NCBI GenBank assembly: GCA_008704415.1
Contig: VXIS01000030.1
Span: 186,001 to 250,000, forward strand
Origin: Sphaerosporella brunnea
Taxonomy: Eukaryota; Ascomycota; Pezizomycetes; Pezizales; Pyronemataceae
DNA length: 64,000 bases
Reading direction: 5' to 3'
Shown in pieces: positions 53,960-64,000 of this stretch. Position numbers and translations under genes: made by a program. The notes under the pieces are model-generated. The model was given only the letters and a program-made list of their open reading frames with translations, was not told the origin of the DNA and did not search any database. Positions within the stretch are counted from its first letter, which is position 1. Every line of letters starts with the position of its first letter.

Positions 53960-56900
53960 CATGCTACTGGTCCTCCGTGAATAGGAACTCATAGCACCAC
54001 GGAAGAAACTTATGCATATGTACCTTCGGTTTGGGAGCAATTGGTGGAACAGCTCGACCACGGACTAGTGAGAGCGAGTTTAGAGAGGAGGACATGACCA
54101 AGCAGCTTAGTGAGAGAGTTTGGTGGGCAATAGCTGCTCAGGAGCCGCGGATGGAGGAGCAAATGTGAAATTTCTTCAAGCCCAGCCGAGCCCACCCTTG
54201 AATATCTGCTGGTTTCTTTTCTTTGATAGCGACCCACAGCCTCTGCTGCATCGTAATCAGACGAAGATAGTGGAGAACTTCCCATAACTCCATCGGGGTC
54301 GGATACAAAATTCTGCACGCTCTGGATAGGGGTATCCACGTCCACACCTTGGATCGTTGCATCCGGCGGATAGATAGGGGAGGGTCGTCCTCCCCAATCT
54401 AACGATTTCTTCAACAGCGGCCGGTTACAAGCAGGAAGACGGCCGGGCGTGCGCTAAATTTCCCGGCGCCGTGCCGGTCAACGGCCAAGTTGCAAAACCA
54501 CCGCTACCGGCGGCCTGCCTGACAGGCATCTTCCTTGTCACTTGCGGGCCACCAAGAGCTCCAAGCGTTAGAAACCGTGTGATTATCGGTCAATCTCACG
54601 GGAAGCCACCCCTTCTATTGCGATTCTATCCCGAAATTCCCCATTTTGTATCCAACCCCGATAGAGTTATAGGAAGTTCTCCAGTACAGGCGTTGAGGAT
54701 GATGGCCCTCGTCGGTCTGGTCCCCAAAATCTGGGGGCCAAGGTCTGGTTCCTAAAAGACTGATCACGAAATCGGTTTGGAAATCCGGTTTCGAAATCCG
54801 GCTTGGAAAATCGCTTCTGGACATCGAATCTGCAAATCCGAGAGTGCAGTGAGATGAAGATACAGTCCTCTGGTGCTTGGCTAATAAAACATCCATACTG
54901 TATGTCTGGGAGGCAACCCGTTCGATACATGATAGGCCGAAGACCGGCCGTCTTGAGGCTTTCCCTGAGATTTGTCTCCTGGGCAAACAAATCATCAACC
55001 AAACGAGCAGTTGCGTGCACTGTTCACAAAATACGTTTTGGGGCTTTGTACGAGTCAACCTCATTATAAATCACGATGATAAGCGAGAGGATTCGAAATG
55101 ATCCCTGAGCGGAACTTGATTTTTGATTTAACTCTATAAAACATTTCACCCGCCATAAGTTTGTCCTCACTGCGAATTATTCGTTGCCATACTGACCACT
55201 GTCCATACCAGCCCAACATCGTACCGCCATCATCCTATTTCCTATTCGAACCACGATGTTCACCGTCAAATTGGCCCACGGAATCTTGTGAGTGGGCAGT
55301 AGAGACCGCGTTACCGGCGGAGACAGGAATACTCGGCGACAACATCGACGCGGAGAACGACTCTGAGCTGACGTTAGGCGGTCAGGCACGCGTATCATGA
55401 GCGGGCTTTCTAGCCATATATTGTGTTTTCCCCCCGAGGTCTTGTGCCTATCAAGAGGAGCTCTCTTAGTGACGACACGAGTAGTGAGCAATCTGGTAGA
55501 ATGCGTTCTCAGAGATGTAGCTCTGCTTTTTGATTTGATTTGACATATATAGAATCATAGAAAGTGCTACATTTGATATATCAAAGTTCCGCCTACAGAC
55601 TCTGGTCCGTTGGGAGCCTGCTTGACACCGGAATGGTTTTGGACCCCTCGGCCTCTGCTCGTGCCAAACACTAATTCGGGCTTACACGATTGGGCTGACC
55701 ATACATCCCTCCAGGTGCAAATAGGCCAGCGATTTCAAGTTTGTGAAGCGAGGAAGGAAGCCCGTTCGAGTTCATGATGCGAGTCTGCTGTACTTTTACA
55801 AAGAACGAAGGGGCATCAATTATGACCCCGCTGTTTGTTTTGACTCTGGTACGGAGATGCGGAGATGCAAACAACGAACTGAAGACTTGTGAATCTTCAG
55901 ACTGTTGGACCAACCTCCTGCCAGCAACAGCTGGGTATCGGGAAAGAAACAGCCGGTGGTCGAAGATAGTGGCAAAAGCGACGGCCGTTCACCCAGTCCT
56001 CATATTCCTTTCGGTCAAAACCCTTCAGTGAGATAGCTCACACCTAACCTGCCCCCAAATTCTTCTCGCTTTGACTGACTAGGTGTACAAGGTTGCAACT
56101 GGCAATGATACGATATCACTCGCTCTGAGTTCTAGGGCTTCACCCAGCCAATCCAGGCACAGAGAAAACTGCGTGGCTTGTGAAAGACAGACTCCCCGCA
56201 CGAGTTGTTGTTTGTTAGGTCGCCTGCCACCCTCAGGTTGCAAAGCAATCTCAATGTCCGTCCCAAACAGTGATATCAGTATTCTGGCCTTGTAACAGCG
56301 TTTGCGTGGGAGGAGACATCATGACCGCATGCTAACTGTGCAGAAATAGCATTGCTCTAGGGGGCAAGCAGTGGGCAAGAAAATTACAGAACTACAGAAG
56401 GTGCCGGGCCTTCGTGTTTAATGAATATGACCCCGATACGGGCGTTGAAGGTATGTTTTCCGGACCTGCAGTTGGCGGGGTTGGATGATCATTTTGTTTC
56501 AACCGCGCACTCCTTGACGTGTATCTATTGCCCCCCTGTCCGTCAATGCTTATTACTCTCATGCGGTGGTCGTAGTAAAGCTCAATGGCACCGGTAGGCA
56601 AGGTATATCACCTTGGATGCGACCGAGTTGCCAAACCCCCCATCTAAGGGAAGCACCAATCTACACGACGGCCAGCATAACGCAGTCCACCTTCTGCTTT
56701 TTCTCAGCAAGGACTTCACGTATAAACATTAAAGTCGCCCCATCCTTACGTTTTTCCAAGCCTTTTGAGTACCGGCCTGGATGGCTAGATAAAACCAGTC
56801 GAGACTGCACCGATTGACGTTTCCAGGTTCCTTACGTGTCTTGTTCAAAAACCGACGCGTCAAGCCGAGAATTTGGAAGTTTGCGCGCCGGCGGCCGTAC

Positions 56901-57040
56901 CGCGGTACAATGAGCCTCGGAGAGCGACCAGTCCTGGACTCAATCAGTATTCTCAATCGCCGGGCTATACAGCCAGGCAGGATTAGCTCGCTGCCCAAAC
57001 GGCCCAGCCACTGTGGACGTGTCCGGCGGCGAGATGTGCT
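53960..57040. other. No gene recognised
   Basis: Three kilobases without any convincing coding signal. A short tandem GAAATCCGGTTTC-type repeat lies at 54766-54835. Frames of up to 149 codons (54615-55064 minus) cross this repeat and have no domain. Confidence 0.35.
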
Positions 57041-57043
57041 GGG

Positions 57044-57682
57044 CAGGGCTGTCAAAAGTCCGGCCAGTCCGGCTTTGAGCGCGGCCTGAACCGGACTGAT
57101 TGAAACAGGCTTTTGAAATCACGGCCCGTTTGGACCAGGCTTTTTGGATCGAGACCCAGGCGCCTATGGGTACCCGCCAGGCCCAGAAGTACCCGGGGCC
57201 CGGCGGGCCCGCCAGGCATCTGTCGTTTTTTTGATTACACATACATCAAGGAAAGAAACATGCCCGCCAGATACACATTCAACAACTTGAAGGACCTCCA
57301 GCTACCCCTCCATCTCCGCCGCCCGACGGTCCAAGTCACTCAGCATACGTTCAACCTGATGAAGTTGAGAACCCGCACCATATACCAAATATTCCCTCGC
57401 CTAGGATTGGAGGCATTCTATGGTGTGGATCGACCAGTCTTTTGAATGCGATCGACGCTTTAGCTGCGGCGGAACCATGGCCGCACGATTAGCGCTTTTA
57501 GTGGCCACAATGACCGACCCGAACTTTAATTCAGGTACCGGACACTGGCCGGCAACTAACAGATATGCAGGTTTTTTCTTATGCCGCCCCAAACCTGTCG
57601 GGCTTGCCACATCACCGGCCCGACCGGGCCCACTCTGTGGGGCCCCGTTTGACCTGGCGGCCGGCCGGACTATTGACCGCCC
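57044..57682 (-). mobile_element. hAT-type element, family alpha, minus-strand copy
   Basis: A 639-bp copy with both ends (CAGGGCTGTCAAAAGTCCGGCC at the left, GGCCGGACTATTGACCGCCCT at the right). On the minus strand it encodes AREYLVYGAGSQLHQVERML ... RAAEMEG and a stop, as in the other copies. The right outermost base is changed and no target duplication is evident. Confidence 0.78.
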
Positions 57683-57774
57683 TTCCTCTCACAAACGTCC
57701 GATACATCAGACGATGCGATGTTGGATGCCAGCCGCCGACGCTCTTTTCAAGCCCGTTGGTGCTTTCAAAGCGG

Positions 57775-58681
57775 CGCTTTTTTGTTTTGTTTGTTTTGTT
57801 TGTTTTAATCATGATGTGTTCGGCCGCTTGTCGCCATGACAGCAAGGACTGTGTGTCACCCCCTCTTCAGCCCCGCACGTCTGGAGCCCGCTGCGCCCTC
57901 TTCTTCACATTCCTCTTGCCCTTCTCCTTCTTCTTTCTGTCCCCCCAGGGTTTGCGCGTCGTGTGTGACTTGGCCATGCCCGCTCGGCCCTGCATGCTTT
58001 GAATGCATTAGGGAGGGGGCGGGGCGAGATCTCCCGTGCCTTCTTTGTCGGATTCCCCGCCGGGCAAGGCGGTCCGGAGCGCTTATGTTTCGACTTTGTC
58101 GCAGCAGGTGGAGCCGCCGGTGTTTCCGCCGCTGTCGTTGCGGGCTCGGCGGGGGTGCGGACAGCGTCTGGGTGTCAGAATTCGCAACCCATAGCGGGGG
58201 CGACGTCTGGGTCGCCCCGCGTGATACCATCGTAGTTCGAGGACTTTTCGCTTTGAGCCCATTGAGCGGAACCATAAGCTCACCGTTCTGAGCAGAAACC
58301 TTGTCGACCGTACGATCATGACCAACTCCGCCATGTTGGTATTGTGTCCCTCCTTGAAGGCGGCGATGTGCCGTTCCAAAAGTTCTTCGAAATCCTCGAT
58401 GGTCGCGGTCCGAGGGGAGTCTGAGTCCGTGACCTGCGTCTCCACATCGTATCCAAGAGCCCTCGTTTGCGCATGCTCCGTCTCCCATGCGGCGAGCACA
58501 TGGGCAGCTCTTTTGTGAACCCCAAGAGGCGATACTGGCGAGTAAGGTTCTCTATACCAGAGTGACCGAACATCTGGCACCTATCGCACGCGGCGTCACG
58601 GCCCCCCTTATGCGCAAAGAAAGAAGAGTAGTAGGGGAGTGGCTTCGTGACGGTGGGTATAGACCAATGAGAGAGCACCAC
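57775..58681 (-). mobile_element. Half-LINE: ORF1-like coding joined to the LINE tail
   Basis: The tail (ACACATCATGATTAAAAC, then AAACAAAACAAACAAAACAAAAAA) and a near-hairpin (GACAAGCGGCCG) match the LINE family. Upstream, instead of the RNase H end, the sequence encodes CDRCQMFGHSG (58610-58578), then HKRAAHVLAAWETEHAQTRA ... FEELLERHIAAFKEGHNTNM, then a Pro/Arg/Lys-rich tail. This looks like ORF1 with a Cys-His start. Two frame changes occur. ORF2 is wholly absent. Confidence 0.6.
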
Positions 58682-59028
58682 GTTGCGGCTTGGCGCGGAG
58701 TGGTGTGTAGGCAGGATGTTCGAAGCGGCGCGAACTCAAGCCGACACCACCGCCCGGACCTCCTGCAGCCCCTCCACCTCCAGATGTACCAGAAGTACCT
58801 GTCACGATACGGTCTTTGCATCGTCAATTCCAGTCTGTTTACAACGACGTCTGTCAACAATACCAAGTTTGAAGCGTAGACTTACGACTACACTGAATGC
58901 AGGGCTGGCCCAAGCACACGCTGGTGGTGAATCAGCTGCAGCGACCAAAGAAGCAGAACAGATTCACCGCCAGCGATCCAAGCGTACGTACCAACAGCTT
59001 GGCGGCGTGTTGCATGCCGAGGGGGCGC

Positions 59029-59545
59029 AGTGATGCACACGAGACCGCGGGACGAGACTGAGAATCAGCGAGACACGGCAAGAACTGTCGACACGGCGAG
59101 ACCGACCGAGAATGACAGCGACCTCGCAAGACCCGGCGAGACCCGGCAAGAATCCCTCCGGTACGCGAGAGCTTCTAGTCTGCATCGTAGGCCGGGAGGA
59201 CAGGCCAAGCACATTGGTGAACCCAGGTGGGCGAGGAACATAACAACCATGCAATTGCAGACACTATGCTCGTACAATGGCCATTTGTGTACCAGCCACT
59301 CAACATGGAACATTTCACCGGCCGTCCTTCAGCAAATTACAACGACCGAATCAAACCGTGGAGTACGCCTACCAAAAGAACAGCGGTATCATAGCAACCT
59401 GAACGTTCGCGAGACAACCCAGCACTCGTCAGAATGACGAGACCGAACGAAAACCGTCAAGACTGCCACGAGACTGGCTAGGCATTTCGAGACCGCACGA
59501 TTCTCACGAGACCGAGACCGTCTTCCAGAATTCTCGACTCTGAGG
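59029..59545 (-). mobile_element. hAT-type element, family gamma, in pogo copy 2
   Basis: Begins CAGTGATGCACACGAGACCG and continues with GAGAC/CGAGAATG-type repeats. Repeats reappear at 59408-59530 (CGAGACCGAGACCG). The right terminus is lost near 59545, where pogo sequence (GTGGTGCGGAGGGATG) resumes. No 8-bp duplication can be recognised. Confidence 0.68.
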
Positions 59546-59707
59546 TTCCGCGCGACATGGTGGTGCGGAGGGATGGGAATGGCACTAGAGCGAGCGCAGA
59601 CTGCCATCCGGAGAGCTGCGCGGGGACAGCGCAAACGATTTCTTGATGCTGTGAAGGAGGGTGGGAAGAAGATTCTGTTATCTTCTTCTTCTCGGAAGAA
59701 ACTCATA

Positions 59708-61172
59708 CAAGCGTTGTGTTTGCCCTAGGGTTCAATAATTTGTAGTGTAAACAGCAGGACATATGTGGTGCCGTCTGTGGTGCCGTCTGTGGTGCCGTCT
59801 GTGGTGCCGTCTGTGGTGCCGTCTGTGGTGCCGTCTGTGGTGTTCCTAAAGTGATATCCACTCACTAAAGCGCTATATGGCGCATCACAACAGTATTCGT
59901 GTCCTTTATACGACAAGTTCGTGTCTTTCAAACTACAAGTTTGTGTCTTTCATACTACGCTGTTCATGTCTTTCAAGCCACGAGTTCGTGTCTTTCAAAC
60001 CACAAGTTCGTGTCTTTCAAACCACGAGTTCGTGTCTTTCAAACTACAAATTTGTGTCTTTTAAACTACGAGTTGGTGGTCTTCAAACTACAAGTTCGTG
60101 GCATTTTTTACGAACTCGTGGTGTAAAGGCCACGATAAACGCCACGATGCTAGTCACGATGGATGCCACGATACACGCCACGACGGTAGTCACGATGGAT
60201 GCCACAATAATTGCCACGATAAAAGCCTGTTAATTCCTCAATATAGCCGATCTACAGGATAAAGACAAGCCCCACTACATTTGACACGACGACTCCCACC
60301 ACAGTCCGTGCATCAAACGTCACCATCATAAACCACCACAAATACCACCACATTCTACAACATAGCCGGACTTCCTTGTAAGGAGAGCATCCAGAAAGCT
60401 TTGTTCCGTTCGTAGAAGTCCTTGGTCTGGGAATAGTTAGCTAGGTTGAGCAAAAGCATGAGTGGAAACTGACGGGGGCAGCAGCGGGAATGGGGTAGCG
60501 GGATCGACTGTGTTCCGCTGCCTGTTAACTCCAGCGAGCTGTAAAAGCAACACGATGTCAGCGGAATTGACTGTTCTGCTGCGCGTAGAAACTCACCCGT
60601 CTGCAGGACGGTCGTTTCGTTCAAACTGTGGTCATTGGTGAAACCGACAACCGGGAGAGGGACACGTGAATAGCAACGGGAACAAGCAGGCAAACAAAAG
60701 GTGGAGCACGTAACAAGCAGAGTAATGGTTGATGAACGATGATTGGTTATGATTGGTGATGAAGAATGATTGGTGTCAAAAGATGAGGAAAAGAAAGGGT
60801 GGAGAAGCGGACAACAGCGAAACCTCCCGTCCCCTTGAATGCGCTTAGCTCTCCTCCAGATGTGGTGTCGTTCGTGGTGGCCACTTCGTTTTTGCTGTAT
60901 CTGCTTCATCTGATTCGGTGTGCCGTTTATCTTGGCATTGCAAGCACGAACTGTGAGGTGTTTTTGGCACAACTTGGTCGTTACCCTTCCTTTCATCGTG
61001 GCTTTGACACTACGCGTGGTGAATTTGGCATGACACTGTTTCTATGCCACGACGAGAGGACGTTTTTGTAGTTTAAACTGCACAACTGTCACACTACAGT
61101 GTCACATTTAAACCACGAAATGCACTTTTGTGGTGTCCTTTAAACTACGCCACACCAAAATCTTGTACCTTA
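59708..61172. mobile_element. Repeat-rich insertion with CCCTA termini
   Basis: Comparison of the two pogo copies shows extra DNA here between GTGTTTG and GAGTTTGGG. The ends are imperfect inverted repeats: CCCTAGGGTTCAATAATTTGTAG at the left and CCCTAAGGTACAAGATTTTG at the right, both followed by GTAGT-TAAA. It contains six 12-bp units GTCTGTGGTGCC (59765-59842), about eight units around GTTCGTGTCTTTCAAAC (59895-60120), and CACGAT-GCCACGAT repeats (60120-60230). The superfamily is unclear. Confidence 0.6.
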
Positions 61173-61670
61173 GGGTTTAGAGTTTGGGAAGGAAGCAACG
61201 AAACGGGCGAAGTGTGGCAAGCTGTGCAAGACTGAACCCATGTAATTCTATATTCCGTATTCCATGTGTTTCCATATACTTCCGAGATGGATAAGACTGC
61301 ACTTGCTGCATGGTTTGGTCGCAGTGGTGGTGGCGGAAAAGTTGCATGGTTGGACTTAGTCACCATTGTTCGACTGTCTGGCACTCCATCGGGGGTGACG
61401 TCAGTCACCTTGGCACGAGTATTACGTGAGGCAGGACTGCAGGCTGGAGCAGTGCACCGCACGGGTGGACCGGGTTTTCAAGTCCTGGATCACTTGTGGA
61501 CTTGACTCAAGTATGGGAGACCGTCCAAGCCGAGCTGCAGACCGCGCCGGCCGTGAGGAACTCAGTCAAGACCACTTTGTGGGTATCCATCAGAGATATC
61601 GTACGATCAGCAGTGGTCATAGGAACGCGGTTGAAAAAAAAAAGAGCGGCGGCTGGCATCTGAGTCCATT

Positions 61671-61913
61671 GTATTGGAAATTGGCTTTCTAGGCATGCTT
61701 AAGGCATGGATAAGGACGAGGGAGAGCCGGTGATCAGCGGAGTGACATGCTAAGATCGAAGACCGAGTGATATCTAGTGAGGCTTGGAAGGGCATATATA
61801 CGTACCTAGATAAGCCTCATAGACTATAGACAAGACACTTATCTTCCTATCAGCTACGTCCCCATCACCATCATCACCTCCGCTTGACCTCCATTCTTGG
61901 ACTATTTCCAACA
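61671..61913 (+). repeat. Diverged solo copia-type LTR
   Basis: The segment runs TGTATTGGAAATTGGCTTTC to TATTTCCAACA and aligns along its length with the 208-bp copia LTR, including GGCATATATACGTACC at the TATA position. It is about 35 bp longer because of small insertions. No internal copia sequence and no clear 5-bp duplication remain, so it is an old solo LTR. Confidence 0.8.
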
Positions 61914-63008
61914 CGTGGTCTGATATATCGGATGTTGATTTTGGCATTCTTCGATCACCTCCCACCACTCACAACGTCTCGTGTCTCACATAACACTCTC
62001 GCCTCTAGCCAGCACATGGCATCATGGGGTCGCGAACCCTAAGAACCCACACGCCACAATACATCTCGCCCCTCATTCGCTCGTAGACCTCGATCCATCA
62101 CACACCTCCACGCACACACCTCCCAGCCTCCCCGACCCGCATACCATTGTCACGGGTATGGTCACGTGACATGTGCTCTTAGTAGTCAGCTAGGGAATAG
62201 AATAGAGTCTGCATAGTGATCACTTCAAGGGCACGTGATAGCCGGGTGGCTCCGGATCACAGTAGTTAGCTTGAATGACACTATGGAAGAACTCGGAGAT
62301 CGGGTGCCTCAGATAGGACGCTATCTGAGAAGAGAACCCGATTCGGAGATGACAATAGTATAGGCTATTGTTAGAGCTCTTCCGAGATATCTTCGATTGA
62401 CCTACCTGTTCCGGGAACTAGCATGACGATCGGAGGGGTCAGGAGTGATCAACCGGAAGGCGTTGAGCCGACAACGGGAAGGATCGCTTGGCCTAGAACC
62501 TCCATAGTAAGTATGGTTGTCGCGTAAGGCATGCGATGCAGAAGATCGGGAGATGGAGCCAATAGGGCTGAGCATCTTCCTGCAACACGAGAATACAACG
62601 CTTACGGAGCGGGGTATCCGGGTGCGACCCATGTCTATGACTCATGATTTGGAATCAAAGAGTGAGTCATAGGTAGGTGGGGCGATCTCTGTGCGCGCCT
62701 TGACGCCCGCAGTCGTAGAGACTGTCGGAAAGCCAGCAAGGAGTAAAGGCTGAGAATTACTCAGGGAGACGGTAGTCTCTAAAGCGGCGTTCTACTATAA
62801 GTAGGATTGCTTCCGCCGAGAGAACCCCTTTATCTTCAGCAACAAGAACCATTAGTGTCCACCCGACAGAATAGCCCTTAAAATTCTATTGTTTAGGATT
62901 TTGCAAGTCAGTTTCCCAAAGTCACGGGTTCAATTCCACGCCTCTCTGGTAGACAGAGCCGCGTTACATCAGAATTTTAAGAATTCCTGTCGCCTGGCAT
63001 CCTCAATA
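61914..63008 (+). repeat. Probable gypsy LTR and leader
   Basis: This region precedes the gypsy gag. A palindromic GTCACGTGAC lies at 62161-62170, followed by a TG that could start the LTR. A TATA-like CTATAAGTAGG lies near 62793 and a pyrimidine-rich start-site region follows. A TGG at 62948 (TGGTAGACAGAGCC) could begin the primer site. Without the 3' LTR the exact ends cannot be fixed. Confidence 0.45.
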
Positions 63009-64000
63009 ATGGCATCCATCACCATCGAGCCGACCCCCCAGGTTCCGCTCCTCGAGTGGAACCCCCAGCAGTATCCTGAGGCCGACAGCCGTCGCCTCAT
63101 AGTTAGAAACCCCAGAGAAGTTGCTTCCCTCATCTTGGGAGTTGCGGCGAAAGATGTCCCGGAGTCTATCGACTCCGCGGCAAACATGGATCAGCTGTTC
63201 CAGCAGATCCAAGAGTTGGTCTTTGAGTTAGTCAAGGATCAGGTCCGTGGAGCATACACTGTGCTCGCACGGATAGTCGAGCAGCAAGAGGCTACTCGTA
63301 GGCTCCATGAGATGGCAATTGCTGAGATGCAGCAACATGTCCAGCTCATGTACCAGGAGCTCAGTCGGTTAGCCGAGCAAGACGACTTGCAGGCTGATCA
63401 GATGGACTGGGAGCCAACCCCAGTCACCCTCTGGGACCTCAGCGGTCTCCTGGAGGAAGAAGCGGCCAAGAGTCACTGGACGCAGGCCGAATACCGAGAA
63501 GCTGCCTCCGTTCCCCCCATCCCACCGCAATCGTCGCAAGCCTCGCACGTACACCTTAGGATTGTCCGCAAAGTTCCATCGCGGACAACTCCGCTGACGG
63601 ACCCCGATTGGCTTACAAAGCCGAAAGCGAAAAAGGGAGTTGCTAAGCGAAGCAAGCGACCGGTAATCCACCAGACGCCAATACCCTCAGCACCCCCGAC
63701 TCCTCGACAGTACATGATGAGAGGGACTGCTGTCCGGCCAGGTGGGACACAAGGATTGGGAATATCAGGAGAGGTGGAAGGAGGAGATAGTCAGTCGAGG
63801 GGCATGAAAAGCCCCGTTAGGAGGATTGAGAGTCCAGAGCCGGCTGGTGCAGGAGGCGCTGGTGGCTCTGGAGGTAGAAGAGGAGGAATCAGTGGAGGGC
63901 CACCTCCACCAGGAGATTCCGATGACGATGATGACGACGATTCCGACCCCGAACCAGATCTCCAGCGACAGCCCGTACGCTGGAAGAAGTGGCACCGTCG
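63009..64000 (+). CDS. Ty3/gypsy Gag, runs off the window end
   Basis: Open from ATG 63009 to the last base (330 complete codons, no stop). It starts MASITIEPTPQVPLLEWNPQ. Residues about 70-140 are helical and Gln/Glu-rich (MDQLFQQIQELVFELVKDQV, RRLHEMAIAEMQQHVQLMYQ). A Pro/Ser-rich middle and a basic patch (KPKAKKGVAKRSKRP) follow, then a Gly-rich stretch and an Asp run before RWKKWHR at the edge. This arrangement is like the gag start of Tf2-like gypsy polyproteins in mushrooms. The capsid core, zinc knuckle and pol would lie beyond the window, so family assignment rests on overall layout and the upstream LTR-like leader. Confidence 0.65.
   Translation, partial: MASITIEPTPQVPLLEWNPQQYPEADSRRLIVRNPREVASLILGVAAKDVPESIDSAANMDQLFQQIQELVFELVKDQVRGAYTVLARIVEQQEATRRLHEMAIAEMQQHVQLMYQELSRLAEQDDLQADQMDWEPTPVTLWDLSGLLEEEAAKSHWTQAEYREAASVPPIPPQSSQASHVHLRIVRKVPSRTTPLTDPDWLTKPKAKKGVAKRSKRPVIHQTPIPSAPPTPRQYMMRGTAVRPGGTQGLGISGEVEGGDSQSRGMKSPVRRIESPEPAGAGGAGGSGGRRGGISGGPPPPGDSDDDDDDDSDPEPDLQRQPVRWKKWHR

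Larger units (their letters stand above)
58690..61419 (+). mobile_element. pogo-like element copy 2, left end lost, twice interrupted
   Basis: The right end reads GGTGACGTCAGTCACC, then TTGGCACGAG, then TA, matching the left end of copy 1 inverted. The coding tail matches copy 1: Pro-rich joint (PPPPDVPEVPVTIRSLHRQF), SLKRRLTTTLNAGLAQAHAG, RKRTY-like basic stretch, and FLDAVKEGGKKILLSSSSRK. It is interrupted at 59029 by a gamma hAT and at about 59708 by a repeat-rich element. The left part is missing, possibly removed by the half-LINE that ends at 58681. Confidence 0.72.

Noticed and set aside
57683..57774. Possible pogo coding between the alpha hAT and the half-LINE
   Set aside because: No frame gives convincing transposase motifs, so the left part of pogo copy 2 is left unassigned.

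Overview
The window looks like a transposon-dense, gene-poor stretch of a filamentous fungal chromosome, most likely a basidiomycete (Agaricomycete type). The evidence is short phase-consistent introns of 52-85 bp, an intact fungal-type FunK1 protein kinase, Tad1-like LINEs with RNase H, a Ty1/copia element using a half-tRNA primer site, a Ty3/gypsy gag, and hAT, Mutator-like, Tc1 and pogo/Fot1 elements, with TTAGGG-type short repeats. The species cannot be named from the sequence. No bacterial operon, CRISPR array or rRNA gene was seen.

Left third (1-19.6 kb): a 177-179 bp satellite; a broken coiled-coil gene; a copia RNase H remnant; two LINE fragments, one of them headed by a copia-like leader; a Tc1-family DD34E element with both ends preserved (6588-7999); a hAT transposase remnant; a three-exon gene (10551-11189) with a paralogue at 31977-32798; a dead kinase; a Mutator-like element with a 9-bp target duplication and its own 136-codon ORF (14585-15293); and two hAT-type elements.

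Middle (19.8-37 kb): an orphan 533-aa protein with twelve 14-residue repeats is followed by a nested transposon stack. A pogo-like element (21637-31161, TA target sites) was hit by two hAT elements (21964-24319 and 24825-30776, 8-bp target sites). The second of these was hit, inside its own transposase exon, by a complete copia element (25337-30375, 208-bp LTRs, GAAGG target site). To the right lie the paralogous three-exon gene with expanded repeats and the intact FunK1 kinase (34386-36659).

Right half (37-64 kb): mostly non-coding or decayed sequence with LINE pieces, four hAT families, a TA-flanked MITE (49097-49626), a small two-exon SH3 gene (48512-48890), a second interrupted pogo copy (about 58690-61419), a solo copia-type LTR (61671-61913), and the 5' end of a Ty3/gypsy element whose gag runs off the window end (63009-64000).

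The credible intact host genes are few: the FunK1 kinase, the SH3 protein, the 533-aa repeat protein and the two paralogous repeat proteins. The rest is best read as layers of transposon insertion and decay.
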